A stretch of 64,000 nucleotides of DNA from Pseudomonadales bacterium (GTDB lineage: Bacteria; Pseudomonadota; Gammaproteobacteria; Pseudomonadales; Azotimanducaceae), in assembly GCA_016779565.1 (NCBI GenBank), contig JADHNJ010000001.1:1-64000 (forward strand), read 5' to 3'. The notes below the pieces were generated by a model that was not told the origin of the DNA, did no database searches, and worked only from the letters and a program-made list of their open reading frames with translations. Position 1 is the stretch's first letter. The number at the start of each line of letters is the position of its first letter. Below, one piece after another: positions 39,246 to 47,649 of this stretch. The translations under genes and the position numbers were made by a program.

Positions 39246-39627
39246 TGCAGCACTCGATGAACTTAATTTTAATGATGAGGGCTTAATGCCAGCCATTGCT
39301 ATTAACGATCTTAATGATGCAGTGCTGATGGTCGCTTGGATCAACGAGGAAGCCTTTGTTCAAAGCCTGAAAACTGGGTTTGCGCATTATTTCTCGCGGT
39401 CTCGGCAACGGCTTTGGCAAAAAGGAGAATCCTCAGGGCATAACCAAACCATTAAAAGCATTCACCTTGACTGTGATGGCGACGTATTAACTTGGCGAGT
39501 CGTCCAGTCCGGCGGCATCGCTTGCCACACAGGCCGGGCAACCTGTTTTTATCGGCAACTGATTGATGGTGCCTGGGTTGATACCGCCCCTGTCCTTAAA
39601 GATCCAGCGGAGATGTACCCCGAATGA
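39238..39627 (+). CDS. hisI: phosphoribosyl-AMP cyclohydrolase
   Basis: Third step of histidine synthesis. The protein is 129 residues from the ATG overlapping the ubiB stop. Metal and active-site marks are VAWINEEAF, HYFSRSRQRLWQKGESSGH, DCDGD and CHTGRATCFYR. It is a single-domain enzyme, unlike the fused HisIE of enterobacteria, and overlaps hisE by 4 bp. Confidence 0.96.
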   Translation: MINAALDELNFNDEGLMPAIAINDLNDAVLMVAWINEEAFVQSLKTGFAHYFSRSRQRLWQKGESSGHNQTIKSIHLDCDGDVLTWRVVQSGGIACHTGRATCFYRQLIDGAWVDTAPVLKDPAEMYPE

Positions 39628-39968
39628 CTGATACGATTGTCAGCAGGCTTTTTACAACGATCCAAGATCGAAAAGATGCCGATCCGACGACTTCCTATGT
39701 TGCCAGCTTGCATCATGCAGGGTTGGATAAGATTCTCGAAAAAATTGGAGAAGAATCTCTTGAGCTGATTCTTGCGGCCAAGAATTACCAAGCTGACGGC
39801 CTCCCTGAGGCTATTGTCTCTGAGATGGCTGATCTTTGGTTTCACTCCTTGGTTTTGTTGGCGCATAATGACTTAACGCCACAGGCTGTGTTTGAAGAAT
39901 TAAACCGCAGAGAAGGTATCTCTGGGATTGAAGAGAAGCAGGCTAGATCCTTAACCCATTCGGAGTAA
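39624..39968 (+). CDS. hisE: phosphoribosyl-ATP pyrophosphatase
   Basis: Second step of histidine synthesis, 114 residues, all-alpha MazG-like fold. It shows LFTTIQDRKDADPTTSYVA, KILEKIGEESLELILAAKN and EMADLWFHSLVLL. It is translationally coupled to hisI and precedes tatA by 3 bp. The hisI-hisE-tatABC order matches Pseudomonas. Confidence 0.95.
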   Translation: MTDTIVSRLFTTIQDRKDADPTTSYVASLHHAGLDKILEKIGEESLELILAAKNYQADGLPEAIVSEMADLWFHSLVLLAHNDLTPQAVFEELNRREGISGIEEKQARSLTHSE

Positions 39969-39971
39969 ACC

Positions 39972-40169
39972 ATGCCCGGTCCAACTGAACTCATTATCCT
40001 GCTGGCCATTGTGCTACTGGTATTTGGCAGTAAAAAACTGAAAAATTTCGGCAGCGACCTTGGCTCCGCTATTCGGGGTTTCCGCAGCGCAGTTACAGAA
40101 GAAGACAAACAAAACGCCGTTGAGACTAAAGAGGCAAAACCTGAGACGTCCGAAAAAGACGCTTCCTAA
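39972..40169 (+). CDS. tatA: Sec-independent translocase subunit TatA
   Basis: Pore-forming subunit of the twin-arginine translocase, 65 residues. It has an N-terminal transmembrane helix ([15 protein letters not shown]) with the conserved FGSKKL hinge, an amphipathic helix ([12 protein letters not shown]) and an acidic-basic tail. First gene of tatABC. Confidence 0.95.
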   Translation: MPGPTELIILLAIVLLVFGSKKLKNFGSDLGSAIRGFRSAVTEEDKQNAVETKEAKPETSEKDAS

Positions 40170-40172
40170 CCT

Positions 40173-40517
40173 ATGATCGACATCGGTTTCCCTGAGCTAG
40201 TGATCATCGCCATCGTTAGCCTCATTGTCATTGGCCCGGAGCAACTTCCTTCGACTTTGCGCACCCTAGCCCTTTGGTTTGGTCGATTAAAACGCGGCTT
40301 TAATGAACTGCGGCGTGAAATAGAGCACGGTATTGGCGCTGACGAGATCAAACAACAATTGCACAATGAAGCGATCTTAAAAGAAATTGAAAAATCCAAA
40401 GCCGCGATTGCTGATACCGCTCGAGAGGCTAGCAGCCTTGTGAAAGCGCAAGACCAGGCCTTTCAATCAACAGGGCAGGAAAACACCTCAGAAAGACCTC
40501 CTCATGACCGCAACTAG
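40173..40517 (+). CDS. tatB: Sec-independent translocase subunit TatB
   Basis: Receptor-complex partner of TatC, 114 residues. Typical start [20 protein letters not shown] followed by PEQLP, an amphipathic region and a charged coiled tail. It overlaps tatC by 14 bp. Confidence 0.95.
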   Translation: MIDIGFPELVIIAIVSLIVIGPEQLPSTLRTLALWFGRLKRGFNELRREIEHGIGADEIKQQLHNEAILKEIEKSKAAIADTAREASSLVKAQDQAFQSTGQENTSERPPHDRN

Positions 40518-41265
40518 TCATCATGAAGACGACGAGCAAGGCCAACCACTCGTCGAACATTTGATCGAATTAAGGAGCCGGTTACTCAAAAGTGTGGCCG
40601 CCGTTGCCGTCATATTTATCCCAATGTTTTTCTTCGCCAATGAGATCTATGGCTACGTTGCCGCACCGCTTAAGGCCTTTTTACCTGAGGGTTCGAGCAT
40701 GATTGCAACTGAGGTCGCGTCACCTTTCTTAACACCATTTAAACTCTCTCTCGTTTTATCGATCTTTTTGGCAATCCCAGTGATTCTCCATCAGCTCTGG
40801 GCCTTTGTAGCCCCTGGCCTCTACGCTAATGAAAAACGGATTGCAGGTCCTTTGTTAATTTCGAGCATTCTTCTGTTCTACTTAGGGATGGCTTTTGCGT
40901 ATTTTGTGGTGTTCCCTCTCATCTTTGCCTTCTTTACCAGTATCGCGCCCGAGGGCGTGACGATCATGACTGACATCAATCGATATTTAGATTTCGTGCT
41001 CAAGCTCTTTTTTGCCTTTGGCATTGCCTTTGAAATTCCGATCGCGACAGTCTTATTAATATGGACTGGCGCGACCAGCACCGAGGCGCTTAAGGCAAAG
41101 CGCGCATTCGTTATTGTGGGCTGCTTCTTTGTCGGTATGTTACTGACGCCGCCGGATGTGGTATCTCAGATACTACTTGCGATTCCAATGTGGTTACTCT
41201 TTGAGGCAGGGATACTATTTAGTGCATTGATCCCCAGCTCAGAGGCTGATGAGGATGGAAGCTAA
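40504..41265 (+). CDS. tatC: Sec-independent translocase subunit TatC
   Basis: Inner-membrane receptor for twin-arginine signal peptides, 253 residues with six hydrophobic segments. Conserved marks are [39 protein letters not shown], the periplasmic-loop Phe/Tyr pattern and [12 protein letters not shown]. It ends 33 bp before the convergent dtd. Confidence 0.96.
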   Translation: MTATSHHEDDEQGQPLVEHLIELRSRLLKSVAAVAVIFIPMFFFANEIYGYVAAPLKAFLPEGSSMIATEVASPFLTPFKLSLVLSIFLAIPVILHQLWAFVAPGLYANEKRIAGPLLISSILLFYLGMAFAYFVVFPLIFAFFTSIAPEGVTIMTDINRYLDFVLKLFFAFGIAFEIPIATVLLIWTGATSTEALKAKRAFVIVGCFFVGMLLTPPDVVSQILLAIPMWLLFEAGILFSALIPSSEADEDGS

Positions 41266-41298
41266 ATGATATTGCTCGTTACGGGATATCAGCCCTCA

Positions 41299-41736
41299 TC
41301 ACGACACCGCTAACAAAAATGTGACGGGCCCATCATTAATCAAACTCACCGCCATGTCGGCACCAAATTTGCCCTGCTGAACCGGAACGTATTGCGCTGT
41401 CTCTCGAACGAAGTAATCGTACAAAGGTTCAGCTTCTGCTGGCGACATTGCTGCTGAAAAAGATGGGCGGAGCCCCTTTTGAGTATCTGCTGCCAAGGTA
41501 AATTGAGAGACTACCAACAAGCTGCCCTCGATATCTAGGACGTTCAAATTCATATGCCCGTCATCATCGGAAAATACCCGATAACGGACGACCCGTTGCA
41601 AGAGTCGATCTGCTATGGCTTCGTTGTCGTCACGCTCCACCCCTAAAAACACCAGCAATCCTGGGCCAATGCTCCCTTGAATAGCGCCGTCTATGCGAAC
41701 CTCTGCTTGTAGGACTCTTTGAATCAGCGCTTTCAT
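41299..41736 (-). CDS. dtd: D-aminoacyl-tRNA deacylase
   Basis: Removes D-amino acids mischarged on tRNA. The 145 residues match Dtd, with the catalytic [17 protein letters not shown] block, the [12 protein letters not shown] strand and the C-terminal cross-subunit NDGPVTFLL motif. It overlaps the upstream iminopeptidase-like gene by 4 bp. Confidence 0.95.
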   Translation of the reverse strand: MKALIQRVLQAEVRIDGAIQGSIGPGLLVFLGVERDDNEAIADRLLQRVVRYRVFSDDDGHMNLNVLDIEGSLLVVSQFTLAADTQKGLRPSFSAAMSPAEAEPLYDYFVRETAQYVPVQQGKFGADMAVSLINDGPVTFLLAVS

Positions 41737-42704
41737 GAGCGAATACCAAGCCGGGGCTCCAAGCGCTCTGCAAACGTTGTCGTCGCCCGAATCAGCGCGT
41801 CAATCATTGCACTGTCATTTGCGCCGTGACCCGCTTCTCGAACCACCATCAATTCACTATTGGGCCAGCGCTCCGACAGCAACTGGGCGTTGACCATCGG
41901 CGTCAACACATCAAAACGTCCTTGCACAAGGATCCCAGGGATCTCCTTCAGGGCATGAATATTTAGAAGCAATTCATTGGGTGATAAGAAGCAACCATTG
42001 ACCATGTAGTGGGTGCCGATAATACACTTTAAGAGGGCTCGCTGAGGTGCGCTGTAATAGTCGATCAGTCGTTGATGCGTTCGAAGATTACTGCAGCGAG
42101 CCTCCCATAAAGACCAAGCCTTGGCAGCAGCCGTGCGCTCCAGCTCGTTACTCGAGCGCATGAGTTGGCTATAACCTAAACAAGGGTCCTCCTTAAAGCC
42201 ATCCGGAAGCGGCGCGATAAAATCTCGCCAAGCATCGGGGAAAAATTGCGAAGCGCCCAACCGATAGATCCAATCGATATCCGTTTGGCGGCCTAGAAAA
42301 ATTCCCTTCAATATGAGCCCCAGCAAGCGCTCAGGGAATTTGATGGCAAAAGCCAGCGCCACTGTGCTGCCGAAACCGCCAGCGAACACCAGCGATTTCT
42401 CTATCCCTAGGAATCTTTGCAGTTTCAGAAGATCTTCAACCAAATCCGGCAACGTATTATTTTGCAGACTGCCAGAAGGCGTGGAGCGGCCTGCCCCCCG
42501 CTGATCGATTAGGACGATTCGGTAACGCGCCGGATTAAAATAACGTCGACTATCAAAGTCACAACCAGTGCCTGGCCCTCCGTGAACAAAGATTACCGGT
42601 ATGCCATCCTTGTTGCCGCTTTCATCAACGTACAGTTCATGGATGGCATCCACGGGCATCTTGTATCGAGCATACGGCTTTATTTCCGGATAAAGCGTTA
42701 GCAC
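41733..42704 (-). CDS. pip: prolyl aminopeptidase (iminopeptidase) homologue lacking the catalytic serine
   Basis: Alpha/beta-hydrolase of peptidase family S33, 323 residues, collinear with proline iminopeptidases that release N-terminal proline. [10 protein letters not shown] (oxyanion region) and [10 protein letters not shown] are intact. The nucleophile elbow normally reads GGSWGST with Ser110; here residues 108-114 are AGGFGST, so position 110 is Gly (codon GGT). The other triad members remain: Asp265 in QGRFDVLTP and His293 in AGHGAND. The frame is full length and coupled to dtd, which argues against a simple pseudogene. Likely a non-hydrolytic homologue, or a sequencing error. Confidence 0.88.
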   Translation of the reverse strand: MLTLYPEIKPYARYKMPVDAIHELYVDESGNKDGIPVIFVHGGPGTGCDFDSRRYFNPARYRIVLIDQRGAGRSTPSGSLQNNTLPDLVEDLLKLQRFLGIEKSLVFAGGFGSTVALAFAIKFPERLLGLILKGIFLGRQTDIDWIYRLGASQFFPDAWRDFIAPLPDGFKEDPCLGYSQLMRSSNELERTAAAKAWSLWEARCSNLRTHQRLIDYYSAPQRALLKCIIGTHYMVNGCFLSPNELLLNIHALKEIPGILVQGRFDVLTPMVNAQLLSERWPNSELMVVREAGHGANDSAMIDALIRATTTFAERLEPRLGIRS

Positions 42705-42707
42705 ACA

Positions 42708-44528
42708 CTAGACCTCGCGTACCCGAGAGGCACGTTTTCGTTCGTTTTCGGTGAGCAGCTTTTTTCGAATCCGGATGTGGTTTGGCGTAATTTCAACCAA
42801 CTCATCCTCGTCTATAAATTCAACCGCTTGCTCTAAGGTAAACTGCACTGGCGGCGTTAACACAATATTCTCATCAGTACCGGCAGCTCGAATGTTGGTC
42901 AATTGTTTACCTTTAATCGGATTCACGGGCAGGTCATTACCCCGAGAATGCAGGCCTATAATCATCCCCTCATAGATTTCTTCATTAGGGTGGATGAACA
43001 AACGACCACGAGGCTGCAAATTGAACAAACTGAAACCCAAGCTCTTGCCACTGACCATAGACACTAATACGCCATTACGCCGACGGTTGAGATCAACTCC
43101 GAGATGCTCGCCATAATGCGAGAACACACTGCTCATGATGCCGCCACCAGACGTCAACGTCATAAACTCTGATCGAAATCCGATGAGACCCCGAGTTGGA
43201 ATAACGAAATCGAGCCGCACTCGACCTTTGGGATCTGGCACCATGTTAGCGAGTGTGCCCTTACGTTGGCCAATCACTTCCATTACCGCGCCTTGATGCT
43301 GCTGATCAACATCGATGCTTAGATTTTCGTAGGGCTCCTGAATAACGCCCTCGATTTCTTTCAAGATTACCTCAGGTCTAGACACCCCTAGCTCATAACC
43401 TTCCCGACGCATCGTTTCGATTAACACACCAAGATGTAATTCGCCTCGACCAGATACAACAAATTTGTCCGCGCTATCGCCCGGTTCAACTCGAAGCGCG
43501 ACATTATATTGGAGCTCTAGCTCGAGACGATCCTTCAGGTTTCGGCTGGTGACATATTTACCATCTCGACCGGCAAAAGGCGACGTATTGACTTGAAAAG
43601 TCATCGAGATTGTTGGCTCATCTACGACAAGCGCTGGCAGCGCTTCAGGCTGATCGACATCACATATTGTGTCTGAAATCTTAAGATCGTCGATTCCACA
43701 GACACAAACAATATCTCCGGCCGAGGCAGAAGGTACCTCTACACGATTTAAACCTGAGAAACCCATGACCTGAAGGATCTTAGCTTTCTTGATGCGTCCC
43801 TCTGAATCTACGACAGCGACACTTTGACCACGCTTAACCGAACCCCTTGAGATTCGGCCTAAACCAATGAGTCCGACATAACTGTTATAATCTAGAGCAC
43901 TGATTTGCATCTGAAGCCCGCCACCTGTGACCACTTTTGGCGGCGGCACGTGATCAACAATCAGGTCTAGAAGATAGTCCAAATTGTCACCCAAGGCATC
44001 AGCGCTAGGCCCTGCTACGCCTTGAATCGCTGACCCCACAACAACCGGAAAATCCAACTGGGTATCATTCGCGCCTAACCGATCAAACAGTTCGAACACT
44101 TCATCAACCACCCAATCAGGGCGGGCGCCCTCTCGATCCACTTTGTTTACCATCAAGATAGGGTTGAGATGATTACTGAAAGCTTTTTGCGTAACAAACC
44201 GAGTTTGCGGCATGGGCCCATCAACGGCATCTACCAGCAACAGCACAGAATCTACCATGGACAAAATGCGTTCAACCTCACCACCAAAATCGGCGTGCCC
44301 TGGGGTATCAACGATATTGATCCTCGTGCCGCGCCAATCTAGAGCCGTGTTCTTGGCCAAAATTGTAATGCCCCGTTCTTTTTCAAGGTCATTTGAGTCC
44401 ATCAGCCGTTCACCGCTCTCGTCGCCCCGAGCTAATGCACCAGCCTGAGACAGTAACTTATCGATCAGGGTGGTTTTGCCATGGTCTACGTGCGCAATAA
44501 TCGCTATGTTTCGCATTTTTTCTGACAT
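42708..44528 (-). CDS. typA: translational GTPase TypA/BipA
   Basis: Ribosome-binding GTPase of 606 residues involved in stress and cold-dependent 50S assembly. The G1 motif is [12 protein letters not shown], then [19 protein letters not shown] and [13 protein letters not shown]-like domains and the BipA-specific C-terminal domain follow ([20 protein letters not shown]). A basic tail ends [19 protein letters not shown]. Confidence 0.97.
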   Translation of the reverse strand: MSEKMRNIAIIAHVDHGKTTLIDKLLSQAGALARGDESGERLMDSNDLEKERGITILAKNTALDWRGTRINIVDTPGHADFGGEVERILSMVDSVLLLVDAVDGPMPQTRFVTQKAFSNHLNPILMVNKVDREGARPDWVVDEVFELFDRLGANDTQLDFPVVVGSAIQGVAGPSADALGDNLDYLLDLIVDHVPPPKVVTGGGLQMQISALDYNSYVGLIGLGRISRGSVKRGQSVAVVDSEGRIKKAKILQVMGFSGLNRVEVPSASAGDIVCVCGIDDLKISDTICDVDQPEALPALVVDEPTISMTFQVNTSPFAGRDGKYVTSRNLKDRLELELQYNVALRVEPGDSADKFVVSGRGELHLGVLIETMRREGYELGVSRPEVILKEIEGVIQEPYENLSIDVDQQHQGAVMEVIGQRKGTLANMVPDPKGRVRLDFVIPTRGLIGFRSEFMTLTSGGGIMSSVFSHYGEHLGVDLNRRRNGVLVSMVSGKSLGFSLFNLQPRGRLFIHPNEEIYEGMIIGLHSRGNDLPVNPIKGKQLTNIRAAGTDENIVLTPPVQFTLEQAVEFIDEDELVEITPNHIRIRKKLLTENERKRASRVREV

Positions 44529-44570
44529 TGAGGGGTGCGTCCAACTTGGGGCCTAAGCCGAAGGAGCGGG

Positions 44571-44576
44571 ATTATA
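44571..44576 (-). promoter_or_regulatory. candidate -10 box for typA
   Basis: A perfect TATAAT on the minus strand, 43 bp before the typA start codon. No convincing -35 was found 16-18 bp further upstream. Confidence 0.35.
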
Positions 44577-44617
44577 CTCAAATACTCGATCCTTGCGACT
44601 TTTCTTCATCGTTCTGA

Positions 44618-44639
44618 GCGGTTTCCGAGGAGAAACCGC
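44618..44639. repeat. perfect 8-bp inverted repeat
   Basis: GCGGTTTC and GAAACCGC flank a six-base CGAGGA loop, between the typA promoter region and the NtrC sites of the glutamine synthetase. No T-run follows on either strand, so a terminator is unlikely; it could be an operator or an RNA hairpin. Confidence 0.7.
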
Positions 44640-44653
44640 CCGGCAGAAGATGT

Positions 44654-44672
44654 GCGCACCAAAATTGATCAA
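44654..44672 (+). promoter_or_regulatory. upstream NtrC-like binding site of the glutamine synthetase promoter
   Basis: The left half GCACCA is perfect; the right half (TTGATCAA) is degenerate. It matches 11 of the 16 fixed positions of TTGCACCAN3TGGTGCAA. The centre lies 31 bp upstream of the second site centre, about three helical turns, at roughly -137. Confidence 0.6.
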
Positions 44673-44684
44673 AATCGCTAAATT

Positions 44685-44703
44685 TTGCTCTATATTAGTG
44701 CAA
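44685..44703 (+). promoter_or_regulatory. proximal NtrC-like binding site of the glutamine synthetase promoter
   Basis: TTGCTCTATATTAGTGCAA is a 19-bp palindrome matching 13 of the 16 fixed NtrC consensus positions. Its centre is about 106 bp upstream of the start site predicted from the sigma-54 promoter, a typical enhancer distance. Confidence 0.7.
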
Positions 44704-44774
44704 ATACCGTTACCCGCGTCGCCAAAATGCCCGTAATTATGAGGGTATTCAATGAGTTACTATTCGTTGGCTTA

Positions 44775-44790
44775 TGGCATGCTCTTTGCT
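44775..44790 (+). promoter_or_regulatory. sigma-54 (-24/-12) promoter of the glutamine synthetase gene
   Basis: TGGCATGCTCTTTGCT fits the TGGCAYGN4TTGCW consensus exactly, with GG at 44776-44777 and GC at 44788-44789. Transcription would start near 44800, leaving a leader of about 110 nt before the ATG. Two NtrC-like sites lie upstream. Confidence 0.8.
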
Positions 44791-44909
44791 CTCTACTAGC
44801 GTTGCAGGGTTCTCCGGACAACTTGACCGTCTCCTCGACCCGATTCTGACGGCGGACCGTAATCTCAACTCGACCTTTGTATTGTCAAAAAGAAGGAGCA
44901 GCACTACTT

Positions 44910-45920
44910 ATGAAGTCAAAACTCGAATACATCTGGCTAGATGGTTATCAGCCAACCCAAAGCCTACGCAGTAAAACAATGGTTAGAACCGATTTCTCTG
45001 GCAAGCTCGAAGATTGTCCCATGTGGGTATTTGACGGGAGCTCAACTCAACAGGCCGAAGGCGGGAGCTCCGACTGCTTGCTAAAGCCCGTCGCAATTAT
45101 TCCAGATCCTGACCGTAACAATGGCTATCTGGTCATGACTGAGGTCCTCAACCCAGATGGCAGTCCTCATGAGTCAAATGGACGGGCCACCATCGATGAC
45201 GATGATGCAGATTTTTGGTTCGGGTTCGAGCAAGAATACTTCCTGTGGGATATCACCACCGATCTACCTCCCGGTTTTCCAATGGGAGGCTTCCCTGCGC
45301 CGCAAGGGCCCTACTACTGCAGTGTAGGTGGTAAAAACACCTATGGTAGGGATTGCGTAGAAGAGCACTTAGACCTGTGTCTCGAGGCGGGCTTAAATGT
45401 GGAAGGCATTAACGCCGAGGTTGCCGCAGGGCAATGGGAATTCCAGATCTTCGCCAAAGGCGCTCATGAAGCAGGTGATCAGATTTGGCTTGCACGCTAC
45501 TTGCTCGAAAGAACCGGCGAAAAGTACGGCTACGCCATCAATTATCATCCCAAACCTCTCGGGGATACTGACTGGAACGGGTCTGGCATGCACGCGAACT
45601 TCTCTAACGGCGCAATGCGCGACAACGGTGATGAAGCAGTCTTCACCAAAATCTGCGAGAACTTCGGCCGCAATATCGAGCGTCATATGAGCGTTTACGG
45701 CGCGGAGAATGATCAGCGATTAACAGGTAAGCATGAGACTCAGTCCATCGATCAGTTCAGTTACGGCGTGTCTGATCGAGGTGCCAGCATCCGGATTCCT
45801 GTCAGCACCGTGACGGACGGTTGGAAAGGCCGTCTCGAAGATCGAAGAACAGCCTCTAATGCAGATCCTTACAAGGTCGCGGCGGCTATCATCAAGACAA
45901 CCAAGGAAGCGTTAAGCTAA
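44910..45920 (+). CDS. glnII: glutamine synthetase type II (eukaryote-type GSII)
   Basis: Makes glutamine from glutamate, ammonia and ATP. At 336 residues it is far shorter than bacterial GSI (about 470) and matches the GSII family of eukaryotes, rhizobia and actinomycetes. Marks are MWVFDGSSTQQA, GFEQEYFLWD, NAEVAAGQWEFQIF, GSGMHANFSNGAM, LTGKHETQSIDQFSYGV, DRGASIRIP and LEDRRTASNADPY. The chosen ATG has AAGGAG 11 bases upstream; an earlier in-frame ATG at 44877 would put the Shine-Dalgarno inside the gene. It sits where glnA normally stands before ntrBC, behind a sigma-54/NtrC control region. GSII enzymes lack the GSI adenylylation site. Confidence 0.95.
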   Translation: MKSKLEYIWLDGYQPTQSLRSKTMVRTDFSGKLEDCPMWVFDGSSTQQAEGGSSDCLLKPVAIIPDPDRNNGYLVMTEVLNPDGSPHESNGRATIDDDDADFWFGFEQEYFLWDITTDLPPGFPMGGFPAPQGPYYCSVGGKNTYGRDCVEEHLDLCLEAGLNVEGINAEVAAGQWEFQIFAKGAHEAGDQIWLARYLLERTGEKYGYAINYHPKPLGDTDWNGSGMHANFSNGAMRDNGDEAVFTKICENFGRNIERHMSVYGAENDQRLTGKHETQSIDQFSYGVSDRGASIRIPVSTVTDGWKGRLEDRRTASNADPYKVAAAIIKTTKEALS

Positions 45921-45935
45921 CCTTTAATGCCAATA

Positions 45936-45958
45936 GCGAGCGCCAACAAGGCGCTCGC
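45936..45958 (+). terminator. GC-rich hairpin after the glutamine synthetase gene
   Basis: GCGAGCGCC and GGCGCTCGC form a perfect 9-bp stem with an AACAA loop, 15 bp after the stop codon. There is no following T-run, so it may be a weak terminator or an mRNA 3'-end protector rather than an intrinsic terminator. Confidence 0.5.
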
Positions 45959-46053
45959 GGCATCCTACCCCACTGCATGCCTTTGCAGGAAAGCACTTTC
46001 CTTGAGGCGATAATTTTTATAACGTTTACTGACGCTATCTCGGGAATAGGCCT

Positions 46054-46428
46054 ATGCGGTTTTACGCGGTGCTGTGTCTTTTCATGCTTATGCTTGCGCC
46101 TACTGGGCTGCCCCTGGCGGAAGATAGCGCACCTAACTACCGGTTATCCTTGCAGAGCCTAAAAGGCAGTGAAAGGGTTCAGGCGACCGGGGGACAACTC
46201 ACTTTTATCGCTCAAGTTGAGCCGCGGTTATTTCCTCGACACCAATTAAAAATCCAATCTGCTGATCAAACCATCGATGCCTTAGCGACGCCGGGACAAA
46301 CCGTAGTTCAAGGGGTCGAGCGAGGTGTCCAGACGTTTAGATTGGTGGTGATCGACCAAGATAGCGGAGCAATTCTTAGTGAGTCTCCGGCACTGAAATT
46401 AGACGTCCGACGATTTATCCCTCGATAG
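46054..46428 (+). CDS. hypothetical exported protein between glutamine synthetase and ntrB
   Basis: Protein of 124 residues with a clear signal peptide (LCLFMLMLAPTGLPLA). A beta-rich mature part follows, with VQATGGQLTFIAQVEP, QTVVQGVERGVQTF and LKLDVRRF. It resembles the C-terminal beta-sandwich of small secreted proteins often encoded between glnA and ntrB in pseudomonads, but lacks a recognisable N-terminal DUF4124 motif; that comparison is inference. It probably acts in the periplasm. Function unknown. Confidence 0.65.
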   Translation: MRFYAVLCLFMLMLAPTGLPLAEDSAPNYRLSLQSLKGSERVQATGGQLTFIAQVEPRLFPRHQLKIQSADQTIDALATPGQTVVQGVERGVQTFRLVVIDQDSGAILSESPALKLDVRRFIPR

Positions 46429-46447
46429 GCAGGGTAAACTCTAGATC

Positions 46448-46462
46448 GCACCATTATGGTGC
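46448..46462 (+). promoter_or_regulatory. NtrC binding palindrome upstream of ntrB
   Basis: GCACCATTATGGTGC is a perfect palindrome identical to the core NtrC consensus GCACCAN3TGGTGC. It lies about 90 bp before the ntrB ATG and immediately upstream of a TATCAT that could be a -10 (46465-46470). This is consistent with autorepression of ntrBC, as at the enterobacterial glnL promoter. Confidence 0.75.
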
Positions 46463-46551
46463 GGTATCATTGCGCTTAAACCAGAAGACCCTCGCAAACT
46501 GGAACTCCCAGCCCTTCGAATACTGGTGCGGATTTTGCAAATGCACTGGCT

Positions 46552-47649
46552 ATGAACCAGACCTATCAATCTCAGAACGTCATTGAACGAACGCTCATGT
46601 CAGATACCGCCTTCGATAATCTCACAACTTCCGTGCTGATCCTCGATCAGGATCTCAATCTGCTGCAACTCAATCAGTCTGCTGAAAGCCTTTTTGAACT
46701 TTCAGAGAAACGCGCCCTTCAGAAACGACTTTCTTCCTTGGTGCCAGGATGGCGCCTCTTAGAACCCCTGTTAGTCGACGCTCTCGCCGATAGCCGCCCA
46801 TACACTCAAAGGCAAGCCCAGATCGAACTCTTAAGTGGCGATTTCGTCACGGTTGATCTTACAGTGTCGCCTATTTCAGAGGCTTCCGATGCGGCCCTGA
46901 TTGTTGAAGTTATCGCCCTCGACCGCTACTTGAGAATCGATCGCGATAACGTACATCGAGAGCATCAAGAGGGCACTCAACAGATGATTCGCGGCCTAGC
47001 CCATGAAATTAAGAATCCCCTTGGCGGCATCCGAGGCTCCGCACAACTCTTGCACGAGGAGCTTGAGTCTCCGGAACTCAAAGAATATACCTCGATTATT
47101 ATTGAAGAAACCGACCGATTAAAAACCCTTGTTGATAGGCTCTTGGGGCCGAACCAACCGTCTGAGCTTAGGGCTGGAAACATTCATGAAATTCTTGAGC
47201 GAGCTCGCAAGCTAATCGAGCTAGAGGCGCCTTTCACCATCGGCATGAACCGAGACTATGATCCTTCGATCCCAGACGTTTGGATCGACACCGATCTTAT
47301 GTTTCAGGCACTGCTAAACATTCTTAGAAACGCTATGCAGTCTCTGAGCAAATCTACCAACCCCACCATCAAGCTGGTAACCCGAACCGAACGGAGATTT
47401 ACCATTGCATCGGTGCTTCATCGTAACGTCCTTAAAATCGACATCATCGACAATGGTCCAGGCATTCCTTTGGAACTCCGAGATAATCTTTTCTTACCCA
47501 TGATTACCGGTAGGCCAGACGGCACCGGCCTTGGGCTCAGTGTCGCCCATGCCATTGTCCATCGACATGGTGGCATTATTGAGTTCAATTCGGAGCCTGG
47601 CAGAACACAATTCAGCATTATCATTCCTCTGGAGATTGCACCGTCATGA
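46552..47649 (+). CDS. ntrB: nitrogen regulation sensor kinase NtrB
   Basis: Cytoplasmic histidine kinase/phosphatase (GlnL), 365 residues, that phosphorylates NtrC under nitrogen limitation and is controlled by PII in known systems. A PAS domain (about 20-130) precedes the H-box with His151 in LAHEIKNPLGGIRGSAQLL. ATPase boxes are ILRNAMQSL, IDNGPGIP and GTGLGLSVAHAIVHRHGG. The start is uncertain: ATG at 46552 or an in-frame ATG at 46597, neither with a clear ribosome binding site. It overlaps ntrC by 4 bp. Confidence 0.95.
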   Translation: MNQTYQSQNVIERTLMSDTAFDNLTTSVLILDQDLNLLQLNQSAESLFELSEKRALQKRLSSLVPGWRLLEPLLVDALADSRPYTQRQAQIELLSGDFVTVDLTVSPISEASDAALIVEVIALDRYLRIDRDNVHREHQEGTQQMIRGLAHEIKNPLGGIRGSAQLLHEELESPELKEYTSIIIEETDRLKTLVDRLLGPNQPSELRAGNIHEILERARKLIELEAPFTIGMNRDYDPSIPDVWIDTDLMFQALLNILRNAMQSLSKSTNPTIKLVTRTERRFTIASVLHRNVLKIDIIDNGPGIPLELRDNLFLPMITGRPDGTGLGLSVAHAIVHRHGGIIEFNSEPGRTQFSIIIPLEIAPS

